DNA of 64,000 nt from Datura wrightii (GCA_035772735.1 JASDFA010000019.1:68114001-68178000); one strand, 5' to 3'; positions 22,765-35,938 are shown, counted from the first letter of the stretch. The notes: generated from the letters alone by a model not told the origin. Program-made: numbers and translations.

Positions 22765-24720
22765 CTAAACTATAACACCGCCATCGATTAAGTCAACCAA
22801 ATGAACTCCCAACCGTGTAAGTCGATGAACATCCTTCATCAGCTCCTTCCTCCCCTCATCTACATGGGACACACTCTCCATGGAGAGCCAACTAAGAACG
22901 TCTACCACCATATTAACCTTGCTCAGATGGTAAAGGACACTCATATCATAATCCTTGAGTAGCTCCAACCACATCCTTTGGCGCAGATTTAGGTCCTTCG
23001 GTAAACACATATTATAGGATTTTGTGGTCTATAAACACATCCACATAGACCTCGTACAAATAATGTCTCTAAACTTTCAAGGCAATACCACCGCCGCTAA
23101 TTCAAGATCATTGGTCGGATAATTCTTTTCGTGAATCTTCAGCTACCTTGAAGCATATTCTATAACTTTACATCGCTTCATTAATACACAACCAAGGCCA
23201 TTCCGAAAGCATCGCAATACACCAACAACCCATCGGTACCCTTAGGTAGGGTTAACACCGGTGCCGAGGTGAGTCGAGTCTTAAACACCTGAAGCTCCTC
23301 TCACAAGCATCCGACCATTGGAATTTCACTTTCTTTTGGTTCAATTTTTTCAATGGCGCTGCAACAGATGAAAATCCCTTAAAAATCCTCCATAATAACC
23401 GGCTAAGCCCAAGAAGCTCCTGATATCCAAAGGATTCACCGGTCTAGGCCAATTCTTCACTGCTTCTATCTTCTGAGAGTCCACCTTTATACCCTCACTT
23501 GACACCACATGGCCCAAAAATGCCACTGAGTTCAACCAAAACTCCCACTTGCTGAATTTAGCATATAGTTGGCGATCCTTGAGAGTCTGTAGCACCACTC
23601 TCAAATGAGCGGCATGCTCTTCCTCGCTCCGAGAGTATATCAAGAGGACATCGATAAACACAATCACGAACATATCCTAGTATGCTTTAACACCCTGTTC
23701 ATCAAACCCATAAAAGTTGCAGGAGCATTCGTTAATATAAAAGACATAACTACAAACTCGTAATGACCATACCGCATCCTGAAGGCTGTCTTCGGGATGT
23801 CACACTCCCAAACCCTGAGTTGATGGTATCCAGATCTAAGATCTATCCTAGAAAAAGACTTAGCACCCTAAAGTTGGTCAAACAAATCATCAATTCTAGG
23901 GAGTGGATACCTGTTCTTGATGGTGACCTTGTTCAGTTGCCGATAATCAATACACATATAAAGAGAACCATCTTTCTTACAGACGAAGAGAGTTGGTGCA
24001 CCCCATATGGATTTGCTCAGTCTGATGAAATCCTTGTCTAATAGGTCTTTCAACTGCTTCTTCAAATCCTTTAACTTGGCTGGGGCCATTCTGTAAAGAG
24101 GAATAGATATAGGCTGCATATTGGGAAAAAGGTCAATACCAAAATCAATCTCCTGCTCGGGAGGGATTCCCGATAAATCCTCTGGGAAGACTTCTGGATA
24201 CTCACATACTACTGGAACGGACTGAATAGTCGGGGTCTTAGATGTAGCATCTTTAACCCTAACTAGATGGTACACGCAACTCTTGGAGATCATCTTTCTC
24301 GCCTTAAGGTAAGAAACGAAATGACCTACAAGCACAACTAAACTACCCTTTCATTCTAAGGCTAGCTCACTCAGAAATCGGAACTCTACCGCAAGGGTTC
24401 TATAATTAACTTAGGCATAGCATGAAAATAACCAATCCATGCCAAGGATAACATCAAATTCGATCATGGCTAACTATACTAGATCTGCTGAGGTGACTTT
24501 TTGAAGGACTGTGACCGGGCAATTTCTATATACCCGTCTAGCTACAATTGAATCACCCACTGGAGTAGAGATTGAGAAGGGTTCTGACAAGGTTTTGGGA
24601 CTGACTCCAAAACTATTAGCCACATAGGGCATCACAAAGGAAAAAGTATCCCCTGGATCTAACAAAGCATATACATCAAGTTGAAAAATTCGTACCATAC
24701 CAGTGACTATGTCTGGGGAG
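22765..24720 (-). pseudogene. RE4 protease, reverse transcriptase and RNase H (broken)
   Basis: The protease (24474-24698) reads VYALLDPGDTFSF, with D where the triad alanine is expected. RT begins near 24335 with VVCEYPEVFPEDLSGIPPE, then MCIDYRQLNKVTIKNRYPLP. The catalytic motif reads FIDVLLIYS at 23640-23660, so the second aspartate is valine. RNase H (about 22765-23340) is badly broken, but LNLRQRMWLELLKDYDMSVLYH is readable. Confidence 0.88.
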
Positions 24721-26599
24721 ACCTCCTGCTCCTAGCGGGATGCTAGGGCATAAAATCTGTTTTGGCACTGTCTGCCACTTGTGCTAGTGGAAGACCCCTA
24801 CTGAGAAGGGCGTGCTGGTGGAGCTGCTGAATAAGAAGCTGGACATCGACCCCTATCATGGCCCTGTCTAGCTGCTGGGCAATCTCTGAGCATATGTACG
24901 GTCTTCCCACACCCGAAGAAAGCACCTGTACCCGCCAAATACTGACCCATGTGCCTCCGACCACACCTATCGCAAACTGGGATACTGGAATCTGTGGGCC
25001 TGCTTCTCTGGCCACTAGAGCCTAATGATCATCCTCTTTGGTCGTGCTTAGATCTGGATGGCACACTCGTAGCCGATGATGTCAGGGCTGACGATCTCTG
25101 TTGGGACTGCTGACGGTGTCCACCCCCTGATCTCTGCTGAGAGAACCCGTAACTGTCTGTCTTGGCCCTCTTGGCCTCTCTCTCCCTCACATGTACTGCC
25201 TCTATTTGCTGGGCATACAAGACTATCCAAGGAAAATACATATCCCGATGAAGCATCACAGTCCAGCAATCTTTGTTTAGATAGTCCGCCACCCCATGAA
25301 TAAACCTACTCACTCGAGCCCTCTAATCAACCACTAACTCTAGGGCGTAGATTGACAGATGAGTGAACTCTAAGGCATACTCCTGGACTATCATTTTTCC
25401 CTGCTTTAGATTCACGAACTCGACCGCCTTCAGCTCCCTCATCTCACGAGGAGAGAACCTATCTAGAAAAGCGGCATGAAACTCGTCCCAACTGATAGGG
25501 CCTGCTCCGAATACCCTACTATCCTTCCACTATTTGAACCAATGTGCGCAACCCCCTTTAACTGATATGAGGCCAAATCGGCACACTCCTCCCCAGTCAC
25601 CCCCATAACCTGGGTGATCCTATAATCTCCTCAATGAAATCATATGGATCCTCTTCCATTTTCGATCCAAGGGACTCAGTAGGGTTCATTCTTAGAAAGT
25701 CTCTAACCCTTGCTATCACCGCATTCCTGTACTACGGGACATGTGCTACTGCCTTCCGATTGACCTGAGCGGTCAAGGCCTGTACTAGCATCTGTATGGT
25801 TGTCCTGAATTCACTACAAAAACTGCTCAAAAAACAAGGGTTAATACAGACGAAAAGGGTCGGGTTTTTAAGCAAAATCAACACCAAATCGACTCATTTA
25901 TCGTCATTGGAATTTGGCTCATCGGAATTGTGAAACCGACGGACAGGGTCGGTTAAAATCGAGGGACACCCAACCCAGTCCTTCAGTTTTACAAAATACA
26001 AAATTAATTAAAAAAATTTAAAAAATTAAAATAGACCGAGGGATGGGGTAGGTAGTCCGTCGGTTTTTACAGATATATATATATAAAGATGTAGCTACTT
26101 GGAATCAAACCCAGGTATTTACTATGTCATAAGACAATTCTACCACTCGACTATACATGTTATTGATGAAATATTTTCTTCATTTTTATTTATACTCTTC
26201 AACTGCAATTTTGCACTTCAAAAATCGATTCAATCCCTTGGTTTATTAAAAAATAATAAAAAACCGAGGGACCCCCTCATTTTTTAAAAAAAAATCGCGG
26301 TTTTTTCCGCGAAAAAAATCAACGGAAAACCTATGCTGTCCATATATTTATCCAAAAAATAATTAAAAAATAAAAATTGACGGACTGAATCGATTTTCCC
26401 TTGATTTTTCAGACCGACTGTCTGTCAGTTTTTGTTTCCTCGGTTTTGACAATATTTTTAGTAGTGATTCAGTATGGGCAACCGGCTTCGGTGCATGGTG
26501 CTCATAGGTTGGTGGGGCCTGTTGGTGCCCGCCTCCATTGCCATCCTCGTGGCAATTTCCATTTCTATTTATTCTAACGTTAACTCTGCGGGGAGTCAT
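24721..26599 (-). pseudogene. RE4 gag, interrupted by CACTA element
   Basis: Start codon at 26597-26599 (MTPRRVNVRINRNG), the position matching RE12 gag. The CACTA insertion (25812-26466) separates the first about 45 codons from the rest. Then in sense come the gag core (about 25330-25700), REREAKRAKTDSYGFSQQRS (25160-25210) and a zinc-knuckle region (about 24880-25000) with decayed cysteines. Multiple stops. Confidence 0.82.
25812..26466. mobile_element. Non-autonomous CACTA (En/Spm-like) transposon
   Basis: 655 bp with ends CACTACAAAAAC and, at the other end, TTTTTAGTAGTG, which are inverted terminal repeats with one mismatch block. The 3-bp target duplication ATT is at 25809-25811 and 26467-26469. 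Subterminal repeats of ACCGAGGGA, ACCGAC and GACGGAC occur in both orientations. A small hairpin TCGCGG-T6-CCGCGA lies at 26295-26312. No transposase is encoded. Excising it restores RE4 gag. Confidence 0.9.
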
Positions 26600-26791
26600 G
26601 ATTCTACAATCGTGAATAGCATGAGTTATAAGGATGGAGAGACATTTCACCGCACGACATAGATCATGAAAGAAGGGAACATTTCCTAAATGTCTCTAGC
26701 CTCTTCATCATAAGTGTGACGCTGTTCACACCCATGAAAAAGACTCTACTTAACGCTGCTTTCAGACATCCTAGGACACTTCAAAACCTAT

Positions 26792-26803
26792 TGTCTGATA
26801 CCA
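26792..26803 (-). other. RE4 primer-binding site (initiator tRNA-Met)
   Basis: In sense TGGTATCAGACA, four bases from the LTR edge, following GTCGTGACAAACT. One base differs from the usual TGGTATCAGAGC. Confidence 0.85.
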
Positions 26804-26807
26804 AGTT

Positions 26808-27463
26808 TGTCACGACTCGAACATAGACCCAGATCAAGACATAGGAAAAGGAACCCCACGAGACTCCGAGTCAACCCATGGCATGAACATAACTTCTAAC
26901 TCAATCAATAAAAGTGGAAGATCAACATAATAATCATAACAGAAGTATAAACATAACATAACACCTGAACATACAACACAAATCTAAAGCTGAATACAAT
27001 CTACATCTGAAAAACCTCTAATTCTGATGAGTTGATAGGACAAGACCCCAACTAACTCGCTAGGTCTGAAATTGAAAACACGTAAACATAAATAAATAGA
27101 AAGGGGCCCTCGACAGATGAGGACTCAACAATAGAGGTTGGATGCTAACTCCAGAGCTGGCTAGTGACGGGGTTGAGTCTGAAGATCAGAGCCTGTTTCA
27201 TAAAATGATACAGCATAGAGTTTTTGGTCAATACATGGAATATACCGAGTATGCAAGGTAAGAAAAACCACTTAAGTAAGTAAATTCATTAAAACATGCA
27301 TAATGTAAAACATAAACAAGATAAGAATCTGAGAGTAGGGCTTGCATGCTATTTTATGATATCATGATCTGAACATAACTGCATATCATAACTGATTCAA
27401 ACGACCCAAAGCTTAAATATGATAATCATAAGTAAAACTGAACATTGGGTCAAACATGCTTTA

Positions 27464-27505
<42 letters not shown>

Positions 27506-29065
27506 TGAATGATAAACATGCATAACTAAAATTATGAGAAACAATGGGAGACTCGTCATATAACTGACATTACCACGATAGAGCTTATGTGGTCCCGACT
27601 ATCACACTAAAGTGGGCAGAGCCGTCTAAAGCCTTGCTAGGGCTAAAGATGCTACCATGATATCGATATCAAGCTGAAGGCCCCTTGGGTCAGGGGAAAG
27701 CTCACAAAGGAGGTCCTAAATAATCAGATCATACCTACGTTGGCTCGTAGTTCTACGGCATCGGGTTGGCTACCCTTAGCCTACTCGATGCTAGACACTA
27801 CTCCCAAAAACATGCATATGCTCTCCATCATTTTTCAACGAAGCTAAATAATCATGTACATATAAAATCTGAAATCATACATGAGGAGCCTTGCCTCAAA
27901 CCATACCACAAGCTGAACATAATTGGGAGTCTTGACTCCAAAACCATGTGGTAAGCTAATTCGCGCAATCATAAATCATACTTGAACATATGGGCTTGCC
28001 CAATAGTTAAACATGTTTGAAAATACTTGATCACTTGAAAAAACATGATCATAGACATGAGTAACTTAAAAACATGCTTTTCATCATAATATCTCATCAT
28101 ACTTGAACATACATCATGGATCTCAATTTTCATGAACTTTTATAGATGGGCATCATAATTTATAAAACTTGAAAACATGATTCATAATTGAAAACCTTGT
28201 AAAACTTTCCCATGAATCATAATTCAATGATAGGAACATGCTTAGATCATATCCATGGTAGAAACTCCTTAGGAAATTCATGCATTGGGTTAAAACCCCA
28301 TAGGATCAGCATATAGATTTTCATGAATTAGAGAGGGATTGGGCATGGGTGTGAATAATTAACCCATTCATAACCCTATATATCTAAGAGAATCTGAATC
28401 TATAACTCCTCTTATTGCCTAAGGAAGAATTGAGAAGAACTTGGGAGAAATTAAGCTTGATCACATCTCTAAACTTCTAAGCTTGCATGTATGAATAGGA
28501 ATGTCTTAGAATGAACTTACCCTTCTTAAAACTCATTATGCATAGCTTAATCAATGTAGTTTAGGCCTTAGGATCATAGGAATTATGGGAAAGCCCTTAT
28601 TAAACTTGCACAGAAAAATAGACTGCCAATTCCAACTAGGGATTGGACGAGTCATTGTCCATGGCCATGACTCGTGGTCTCCATCCGTTGCCTCCATTGG
28701 AAATTTCATCTAGGTTGTCACAAGACACCCTAAAATTCGTTACTGCTGACCACGACTCGTGGTGTCCCCAAGGAGTCGTGGTGAGGACCTGTTAAGTGCA
28801 CTACCCAACTTCCTTCATTTTTCAACCACCCTTGGCTACGGCTAACCTGACGAGTCGTGATGCTGACCACGACTCTTGGTCACATCTGTTCGCCACTCAA
28901 AACTAAAATCTTCAGCTAAGTCAAACTCATCACCATGAGTCACTTGACGACTCGTGGTCATCCTGATGGGTCATTGGACGAATCATCCTGTGACCTGGTG
29001 CAAATTTTTTTAATTTTCTCTATTTTAACTCCCGGATCTGATCTTAGGGCTTTTGAGGTATAACA
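26808..29065 (-). repeat. RE4 5' LTR
   Basis: 2258 bp, TGTCACGACTCG to GAGGTATAACA on the + strand, followed by TAAGA. It has the same block order as the left LTR, with an AT microsatellite of 38 bp at 27466-27503. Confidence 0.9.
27466..27503. repeat. AT microsatellite in RE4 5' LTR
   Basis: A perfect AT run of 38 bp, allelic in position to the 26-bp tract of the other LTR. Confidence 0.92.
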
Positions 29066-29070
29066 TAAGA
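29066..29070. repeat. RE4 target-site duplication, right (TAAGA)
   Basis: TAAGA directly after the LTR end, identical to 18767-18771. Confidence 0.9.
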
Positions 29071-29746
29071 CAATCTCACTCTTCCTTTTATTGTTTTTGG
29101 ATAACTCTTTTTGTTTTGTTTTTAATGTACGGGTGCCCTTTGGTATTTCAGTGACAATGGCCTTGTTCTTGGCCCTATCTTTATCCTATCTAGCAGTTCT
29201 TGCATCTATGCATATACTTATTCCTGTGCTTTTAAATTAGCTTGAAAATATTTCTAGAACAGGGGATTGGGTTCTTCCTAGAAGTCGTCCGCTGCAGCGG
29301 TCGCCTTTTCATTGTAGGGGACTCGCTATAGAGGTCCATTACATGATGTAGAGAGTCTGCAACAATGAGAACCATATCGCTGCAGCAAGAAGTCGCTAAG
29401 AAAAATGCAATTTTCCAGACCACTAGTCTCCCGAACCCTACAGTTTCTCATTCATTAATTATTACCACCTACGACTATTATCTCATGTTGCACCAAAAAT
29501 CTGCATTGCCACATACCAATTGAGCCATCGAGATATCAGTTGGATTTCTCCAGATATCAATTGGACTCAACCCAGGCGAATAACACACTCTGACACACTA
29601 TAGGAGAGAAATAAAATGAGAACTTCTTAAATGTTATGTAGAATTCCGAAAATCAGATGCGAACATCTAACACCAATCTACAAAACTCTACTTGACATTT
29701 CTCTTATACTTGTGAGACTGGTAACCTAGATGCTCTGATATCAACT
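29071..29746. other. Tail of transposon-protein pseudogene, then 5' internal region of LTR-6 element
   Basis: Up to about 29240 the sequence continues the interrupted pseudogene (T-rich, one frame giving a hydrophobic stretch). From about 29240 to 29746, reading on the minus strand, it looks like the 5' leader of a gypsy element: primer site at the right edge, then ATCTAGGTTACC and AGTAGAGTTTTGTAGATTGG. A perfect palindrome CCGCTGCAGCGG lies at about 29290. No coding region is recognised. The junction near 29240 is approximate. Confidence 0.4.
29732..29743 (-). other. LTR-6 primer-binding site, decayed
   Basis: In sense TGATATCAGAGC, one mismatch to TGGTATCAGAGC, three bases from an LTR start at 29747. 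Confidence 0.7.
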
Positions 29747-30414
29747 TGACACGACCCAAATGGGAGGGTCATGCGAGCACTTCGTCTCTAGCTCGATAAG
29801 AGAACTCCTTCCCCCCTTTTTTTAACAGCATATAAAAATATCAAATTTCTTATTACCATTACATAAATATATTAGTGCTTAATTTTACAATAAAATCCCG
29901 GTAGAAACATGACTCTCTCAAGATCTAGTCTAGATAAGCATAAGAGCTCTACATGGAATACTGACAAAATAAAATGACACAGCTACACCTGCGGAGGGAA
30001 TGCGGAAGCTTATGCTGAGTAACGCCTCGTCAACCGTGAAACTGCAAATTACCTACCACAACCTACACCCAAAAAGGTATAGCAAGGCAATATCAGTACA
30101 CCACATGTACCAATAGGTATCATCGGTCAACTAGGATTAATTCACGCAAAAGTATATAATTAACATAAAATTTTCTAACCTTTTACTATCCATAACAATA
30201 TACACATAGGCTAATTCGAATTCTCAATTAGTTCCTCATTTAAGTACACCATTAACATCCATTCGTATACACACATATATATGAACTACAATTTTCTACA
30301 ATTAACTTAACAATCAATTCATCAACTTCCTAATCACTACACCCGTACAGTTGTTTCACTGCAATGGTGACTTGACCGCTATTGCGATCCCGTAGCAGCA
30401 AAGATGTCACGACC
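29747..30414 (-). repeat. LTR-6 fragment (start of a gypsy LTR), cut by RE7
   Basis: It begins TGACACGACCCAAATGG next to a primer site on the minus strand. The sequence stops at RE7, and its flanks rejoin as GTAGCAGC(A/G)AAGA then CATACCCGTTGTGGCGG at 37318. At least the stretch 37313-37724 is therefore part of the same LTR. Different family from RE4 and RE7. Confidence 0.65.
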
Positions 30415-32302
30415 CGAATATAGACCCCGGACAGCGACACAGGACCTAGAACCACGAATGGCTCCAAGCTAACCCATGACACACACATAGAATGAGTAAG
30501 AGCATATGACAAACCGAAATTAAACAATAAATCTAAAATCTCATAAAGTATAAATAGGATTACAAGTCAAAAGTTTTGAAATACATCAAGTCTAAAAAGC
30601 CTCTAGTCATAGATGACCTGATGGGACAATACCCCCAACTAGCTCTATCAATGTATGAAAACTGAAAGACATAAAAGAAATAATATGTATCAAATCTAAA
30701 GTCCTTGGATCATAAGGATTTACCCGATATGGGGATGAATTGGACTAAAGTGGGATAGAAGCTAACATCAAGGCTGAGACTGATCACTCGAACCTATATC
30801 ATGAGATAATATAGAGCAAAAGTATACGATCAGTACTTTGAATGTACTGAGTATATATGATAAGTAAAGCATGGTAGTAAAATGATATTTTGAAATCATG
30901 AGTATAGAGCAAGCTAAACATAAAGTTATGATCATAAACTGTGCATAATGGCTCAAGAATTTCAAAACTGATTCGTAAAGGTGGACATGGATGATTTCAT
31001 AAGTAAAACCTCATAAAGCATATATTGAGCCAAAAATATTGTAAGTCATAAAAGCATAAGTCATGAACATGAACATGCATAGAAAATCAAGAAACAATGG
31101 GAACTCTCATAACCGACACCATCATGAATGAGCACATGATACCCAACTATCTTGTTCAAGTTGGTAGAGTCGTCCAAAGCCTTGCCAGGTCAAAGAATAA
31201 TAAAGGCGTGATATCACTTGTGAGCCCCATTGGGCAGGGGAACACTCTCTGGCTAGGCCACATACATGAATATATACCTGCGGTGGCATATTGTTTTGAG
31301 ACCTAGTTGCGCTGAACCCTAGCCTACTCGGTGCTAGATACTACTCCGAAAACATGCACATTGCTCATAGTCATTATAATGAAATATACTTGATTTTACA
31401 CGGGCTAGTTGAAACCATGAAAATCATAAATATACTTGACATACGTGAACTATCCATGAAAACAATGTCGCTAATTTGTCCATGATACATAAGCTTGAGA
31501 TCCATGTAATTCATGCATAGTTGAGTAAGTCTTCATAACTTGAGAAACATAAGTTCATAAGATATTATTGTAGAAAACATGCATTCATAATCATAAAATA
31601 TAGATTGAATCATATGTGAATTAAATTCATGGAAGATCATAAGAGATTTCATCAAAATTGGGTCTAACCCTAGAATTTTCATAAAACATGATTGGAGAGT
31701 TTATGAAATTGATTTGAAATTGGGAATAAGAGTGGAAGAAATCCCCCATTCATGACCCTACATACCTGAGCTTAAGGAATCCTTGACTTGACTTTAAGAC
31801 CCAAGAGAAATTGATAAGAAGATGATGAAGAACCCTAGCCTTTCCTTGAGAGAGAAATCCCAACTTATGGTATTTGAAGAGAATAAGGTCTTACACTAAG
31901 TATAAGCCCTTTAGGAAGCTTAACTTAAGAGTTTAAAACATAAAATTTTACTAAAATACCCTTGGACTGCTAAACTACAATTTTAGCTGGCAGAACCAAC
32001 GACCCAACCAATGGATCGTTGGTTCATCTGTTGGTTCATGACTCTGCTCTGAATCACTCTCTGATCCTACTCCAATGACTAGAACCAATGGACAATACAA
32101 TCTAAAAATTGGTCATACCATCCACTTATCGGTTATGGGATATTTTTGATAAATTTATGAAGTTCATCACCACATGATAACCAGTGAGCCTTCAGTTCGT
32201 AGGATAGCTCGCCTGTGGTTCGTCCAATCGCCTGGTTCCATTTTCCTGCTAGTTTCTGCTGCAAGTACCAGGTATGATCTTAGGGACTTTTGGGGTATTA
32301 CA
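30415..32302 (-). repeat. RE7 3' LTR
   Basis: 1888 bp, TGTCACGACCCGAATATAGAC to TTTTGGGGTATTACA. It has the same block order as RE4 LTRs but a different U3 palindrome: AACCAACGA and TCGTTGGTT arms at about 31990-32040. Confidence 0.85.
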
Positions 32303-32318
32303 TTATCTCCCCCTTGGG
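32303..32318 (-). other. RE7 polypurine tract
   Basis: In sense CCCAAGGGGGAGATAA, touching the 3' LTR. Confidence 0.8.
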
Positions 32319-32545
32319 AACAATGATCCTCAAATGTAGACTAAGTAAACTGGAAGGATAGGGAAAGAGATACAATCCTAGAACTGAAAGGCTATAGACT
32401 AAAAACTAACAGGGTGACTGACTCCGAACTAAGATAAATGACTGGGTTGAATTCGTGAAACATATATGCGTACTAAGATATGAAAGGAACTGAGAGACAT
32501 GAACTTGACAAGAAATTGAATAACACTAAGGAGGAAACTAATACC

Positions 32546-33985
32546 TCATGATGGAACTGAGCTGGAAGGGAAAAGGTACAAGTATCTAGCTATTATATCT
32601 GCGTCGGATTCCCAGGTAGCTCCCTCAACTAGCTGATGTCTCCACAAAACCTTCACTGAAGCTACCTCCTTGTTCCTCAACTTGTGAACTTGATGATCAA
32701 GGATCTCAACTAGAACCTCCTTATAGATCAAGCTATCCCTCATACCTATGCTCTCTACAGTAACAACTAGATCTAGATCACCAATGTACTTCTTCAGCAA
32801 AGATACATTGAAAACTGGATGTATCAAAACTAACTCTGCTGGCAATACTAACTCATAAGACACATTTCCAACATGTCTCAGAATCGTATAAGGACCAACA
32901 TACCTGGGACTAAGTTTCCCCTTCTTACAAAATCTCATAACTCCCTTTATAGGAGACACCTTTAGAAAAACCCAATCATCAATGGAGAACTCAAGCTATC
33001 TCCTCCTAACATCCACATATGATTTTTGATGACTCTTAGTTTTCTTCAGCCTCTCTTAGATAAGCTGAACTTTCTCCATAGCCTCATAAATTGAATCAGG
33101 TCCTATCAGCATAGACTCACCTACCTCGAACCATCCAATAGGTGATCTACATATCTGCCCATAAAGAGCCTCAAAATGGAGCCACCTGACTGTTAGAGTG
33201 GTAACTATTATTATAGGAAAACTCGATAAGAGACAAGTGATCATCCCAATTACCTCTGAAATTGATCATAAAAGTTCTTAAATGTCCTCCAGAGTCTGAA
33301 TGGTCCGCTCGGCCAGACCATCTTTCTGTGGGTGAAAAGCTATGCTAAGATTCACCTAAGTATTAAGTCCCTTTTGAAATAATCTCTAAAACTAAGAGGT
33401 GAAATGAGTGCCTCTATCTAAGATGATAGACAATGGAACTCCGTGTAACTAAAATAACTCCCGAATGTAAAGTCTATCATAGTCCTCAACTGAATCTGTA
33501 GTCTTTACTTGTAAGAATATGCTGAATTGGTCATCCGGTCTACATCACCCATATAGAACCATACTATCGGCGAGTATGAGGCAACCCTATAATGAAGTCC
33601 ATATTGATCTCTTCCCTCTTCCAAGTTGGAATACTGATATCTTGTAGCGTATCTGCAGGTCTCTGATGCTCAACCTTCACCTGTTGGCAATTCGGACACT
33701 TAGCCACAAATGCTGCAATATCCTTCTTCATGCTATTCCACCAATAGACTTCCTGTAGATCACAGTATATCTTGGTGGTACCTGGATGGATAGAATATCG
33801 AGAACTATAAGCAGCTCTCAACATCTTCTCTCAATTCATCCACATCCGGAACATATAATCAGCCCTGATATTAGAGTATACCATCTTCTCCTTGGGAGAA
33901 AAACTTCATTTTGTGATTCCGAACAGCTTCCTTCAACTTTACTAAGATGGGATCCTCATCTTGCCATGCTTTAACCTCCAATCAC
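32546..33985 (-). pseudogene. RE7 integrase with chromodomain (broken)
   Basis: The HHCC domain is complete (YSIHPGTTKIYCDL ... CPNCQQVKVEHQ). Core residues remain as NMDFIIGL, LDRGTHFTS and LAERTIQTLED, although they lie in different frames. The C-terminal 137 codons (32546-32959) are open: MSPIKGVMRFCKKGKLSPRY, HPVFNVSLLKKYIG, and a chromodomain stretch ending YLYLFPSSSVPS. Stops and shifts near 33000, 33245 and 33500 disable the whole. Confidence 0.87.
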
Positions 33986-35938
33986 CAATGAAGATTATGA
34001 CCCATTCTGAATAATAACACCACCATCTGCAGAATTACTAAGGTGAATCACCAAGCGAGCAAGCCTACGGACATCTTTCCCCAATTCTATCCTCCCATCA
34101 TCTACATGGGACACGCTCTCCATGGAAAACCTACTAAGAGCATCAGTCACTACATTGGCCTTGCTCGGGTGGTAAAGGAAACTTACGTCATAGTCTTTGA
34201 TATGCTCAAGACATCTTCTTTGCCACAAATTCAAGTCCTTTTGAGTAAACACATACTTAAGGCTCTTGTGATCCATGAACACATCAACATGCACCCCATA
34301 CAAATAGTACCTCCAAATCTTCAAAGCAAATATCGCTGCTGCTAGCTAACTCAAGGTCATACATTAGGTAATTCCTCTCATGAGTCTTAATCTATCTCAA
34401 TACATAAGCAATGACCATTCCATAATGCATCAACATACACCTAAGGCAAATCCTAGAAGTATCACAATATACCATAAAGTCATCCATTCCTTCTGGCAGG
34501 GTCAACACTGTGGTTGAAATGAGTCGAGTCTTTAGCTCCTGAAAACTCTTCTCATAAGCATCGAACAATTGAAATTTGACCTTCTTCTGGGTCAACTTAG
34601 TCAAAGGTGTAGCAATGGATGAAAAACCCTCTAAAAACCTCCCATAGTAGCTAGTTAATCCCAAAAAACTCCTAATGTTAGTAGGGCTGATAGGTCCAGG
34701 ACAGTTCTTCACTGTCTCAATCTTCTAAGAGTCTATCTACGCACCACATGAACCAAAAGTGAAATCGACTTCAGCCAAAATTCACGCTTACTAAACTAAG
34801 TAAACAGCTGACGGTCCTTGAGAGTCTGCAACATAACCTCAAGTGAGCAGCGTGGTCCTCCTCACTCTGAGTATATATGAGGATATCATCTGTGAATACA
34901 ATAATGAACATATCTAGATATTGCTTGAACGCTCCTTTTTATCAAATCCATGAAAGTTGCAGGAGCATTCATTAGTTCGAAAGACATAACTACAAACTCA
35001 TAGTGACCATACCAAATCTTGAACACTATCTTTGGAATGTCACTCTTCCTAACCCTGAGATGGTGATAACCGAATCTGAGATCTATCTTCAAAAAGCACT
35101 TGGCACCCTAAAGCTTGCCAAACAAGTCATTAATCCCGGGGAGGAGACATTTTCTCTTGATCGTGACCCTGTTCAACGGACCTTAGTCAATGCACATTCT
35201 GAGAAAACTATCCTTTTTTTAAACGAAGAGAATTGGAGCACCCCGCAGAGACTTACTAGGCCTCATGAAACCTTTATCTAGGAGATCTTTCAACTTTTCC
35301 TTCAACTCCTTTAGCTCGGTAGGACCCATTCAGTAAGGAGGAATGAATATGGGCTACGTATTAGGGAGAAGGCCAATACAAAAGTCAATCTCCTACTTGG
35401 AAGGGACTCTTGATAGATCATCTGGGAACAACTTAGGATACTCACATACTACAAGGATTGATTGAAGAGTTGGGGTTTCGAACTTAGAATCCTTAATCCA
35501 AATTAGATGATATACACAACCCTTGGAGATTATCTTTTTGACTTTAAGGTAGGAAACAAGCAACCTACTGGCTTAGCTGAACTACCTTTCCACTCTAAGA
35601 CTGGCTCACTTGAAAATCAAAACTCTACTGATCGGGTTGTATAATTTATCGAGGCATAACATGAATATGACCAATCCATATAAAAAAATAACATCAAAAT
35701 TGGTCATATCTAACTCTACCAAGTCAGTTGAGGTTACTTTCTAAAGAACTGTGATGGAGCAATTTTTGTATGCCTATTGAGCTATAACTGACTCACCGAT
35801 AAGAGTAGAGATTGAGAAGGATTCTGAAAGGATTTTGGGACTGACACCAAAACTAATAGCAACATAGGGAGTCATGAAGGATAATGCGGCCCCTAGGTCT
35901 AGCAATGAATAAACATCAAAATGGAAGAATCGAAACAT
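33986..35938 (-). pseudogene. RE7 protease, reverse transcriptase and RNase H (broken)
   Basis: The protease starts near 35938 and reads FDVYSLLDLGAALSF. RT retains KIDLRFGYHHLRV, FVVMSFELMNAPATFMDL and a catalytic motif FTDDIL near 34885. NIRSFLGLTSYYGRFLEG leads into RNase H (34392-34712), then MKIWRYYLYGVHVDVF (34280-34324). Several frame changes and stops, none in the catalytic pair. Confidence 0.86.

Larger units (their letters stand above)
18772..29065 (-). mobile_element. RE4: Ty3/gypsy chromovirus, complete outline, decayed, with CACTA insertion
   Basis: LTRs are at 18772-21056 and 26808-29065. In sense order, reading right to left: 5' LTR, initiator-Met primer site, gag (start 26599), protease, RT, RNase H, integrase, chromodomain (stop at 21301), polypurine tract, 3' LTR. 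The target duplication TAAGA is at 18767-18771 and 29066-29070. A CACTA element interrupts gag. The LTR copies differ at well over a tenth of sites in their first 110 bp, so the insertion is old. Confidence 0.92.
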
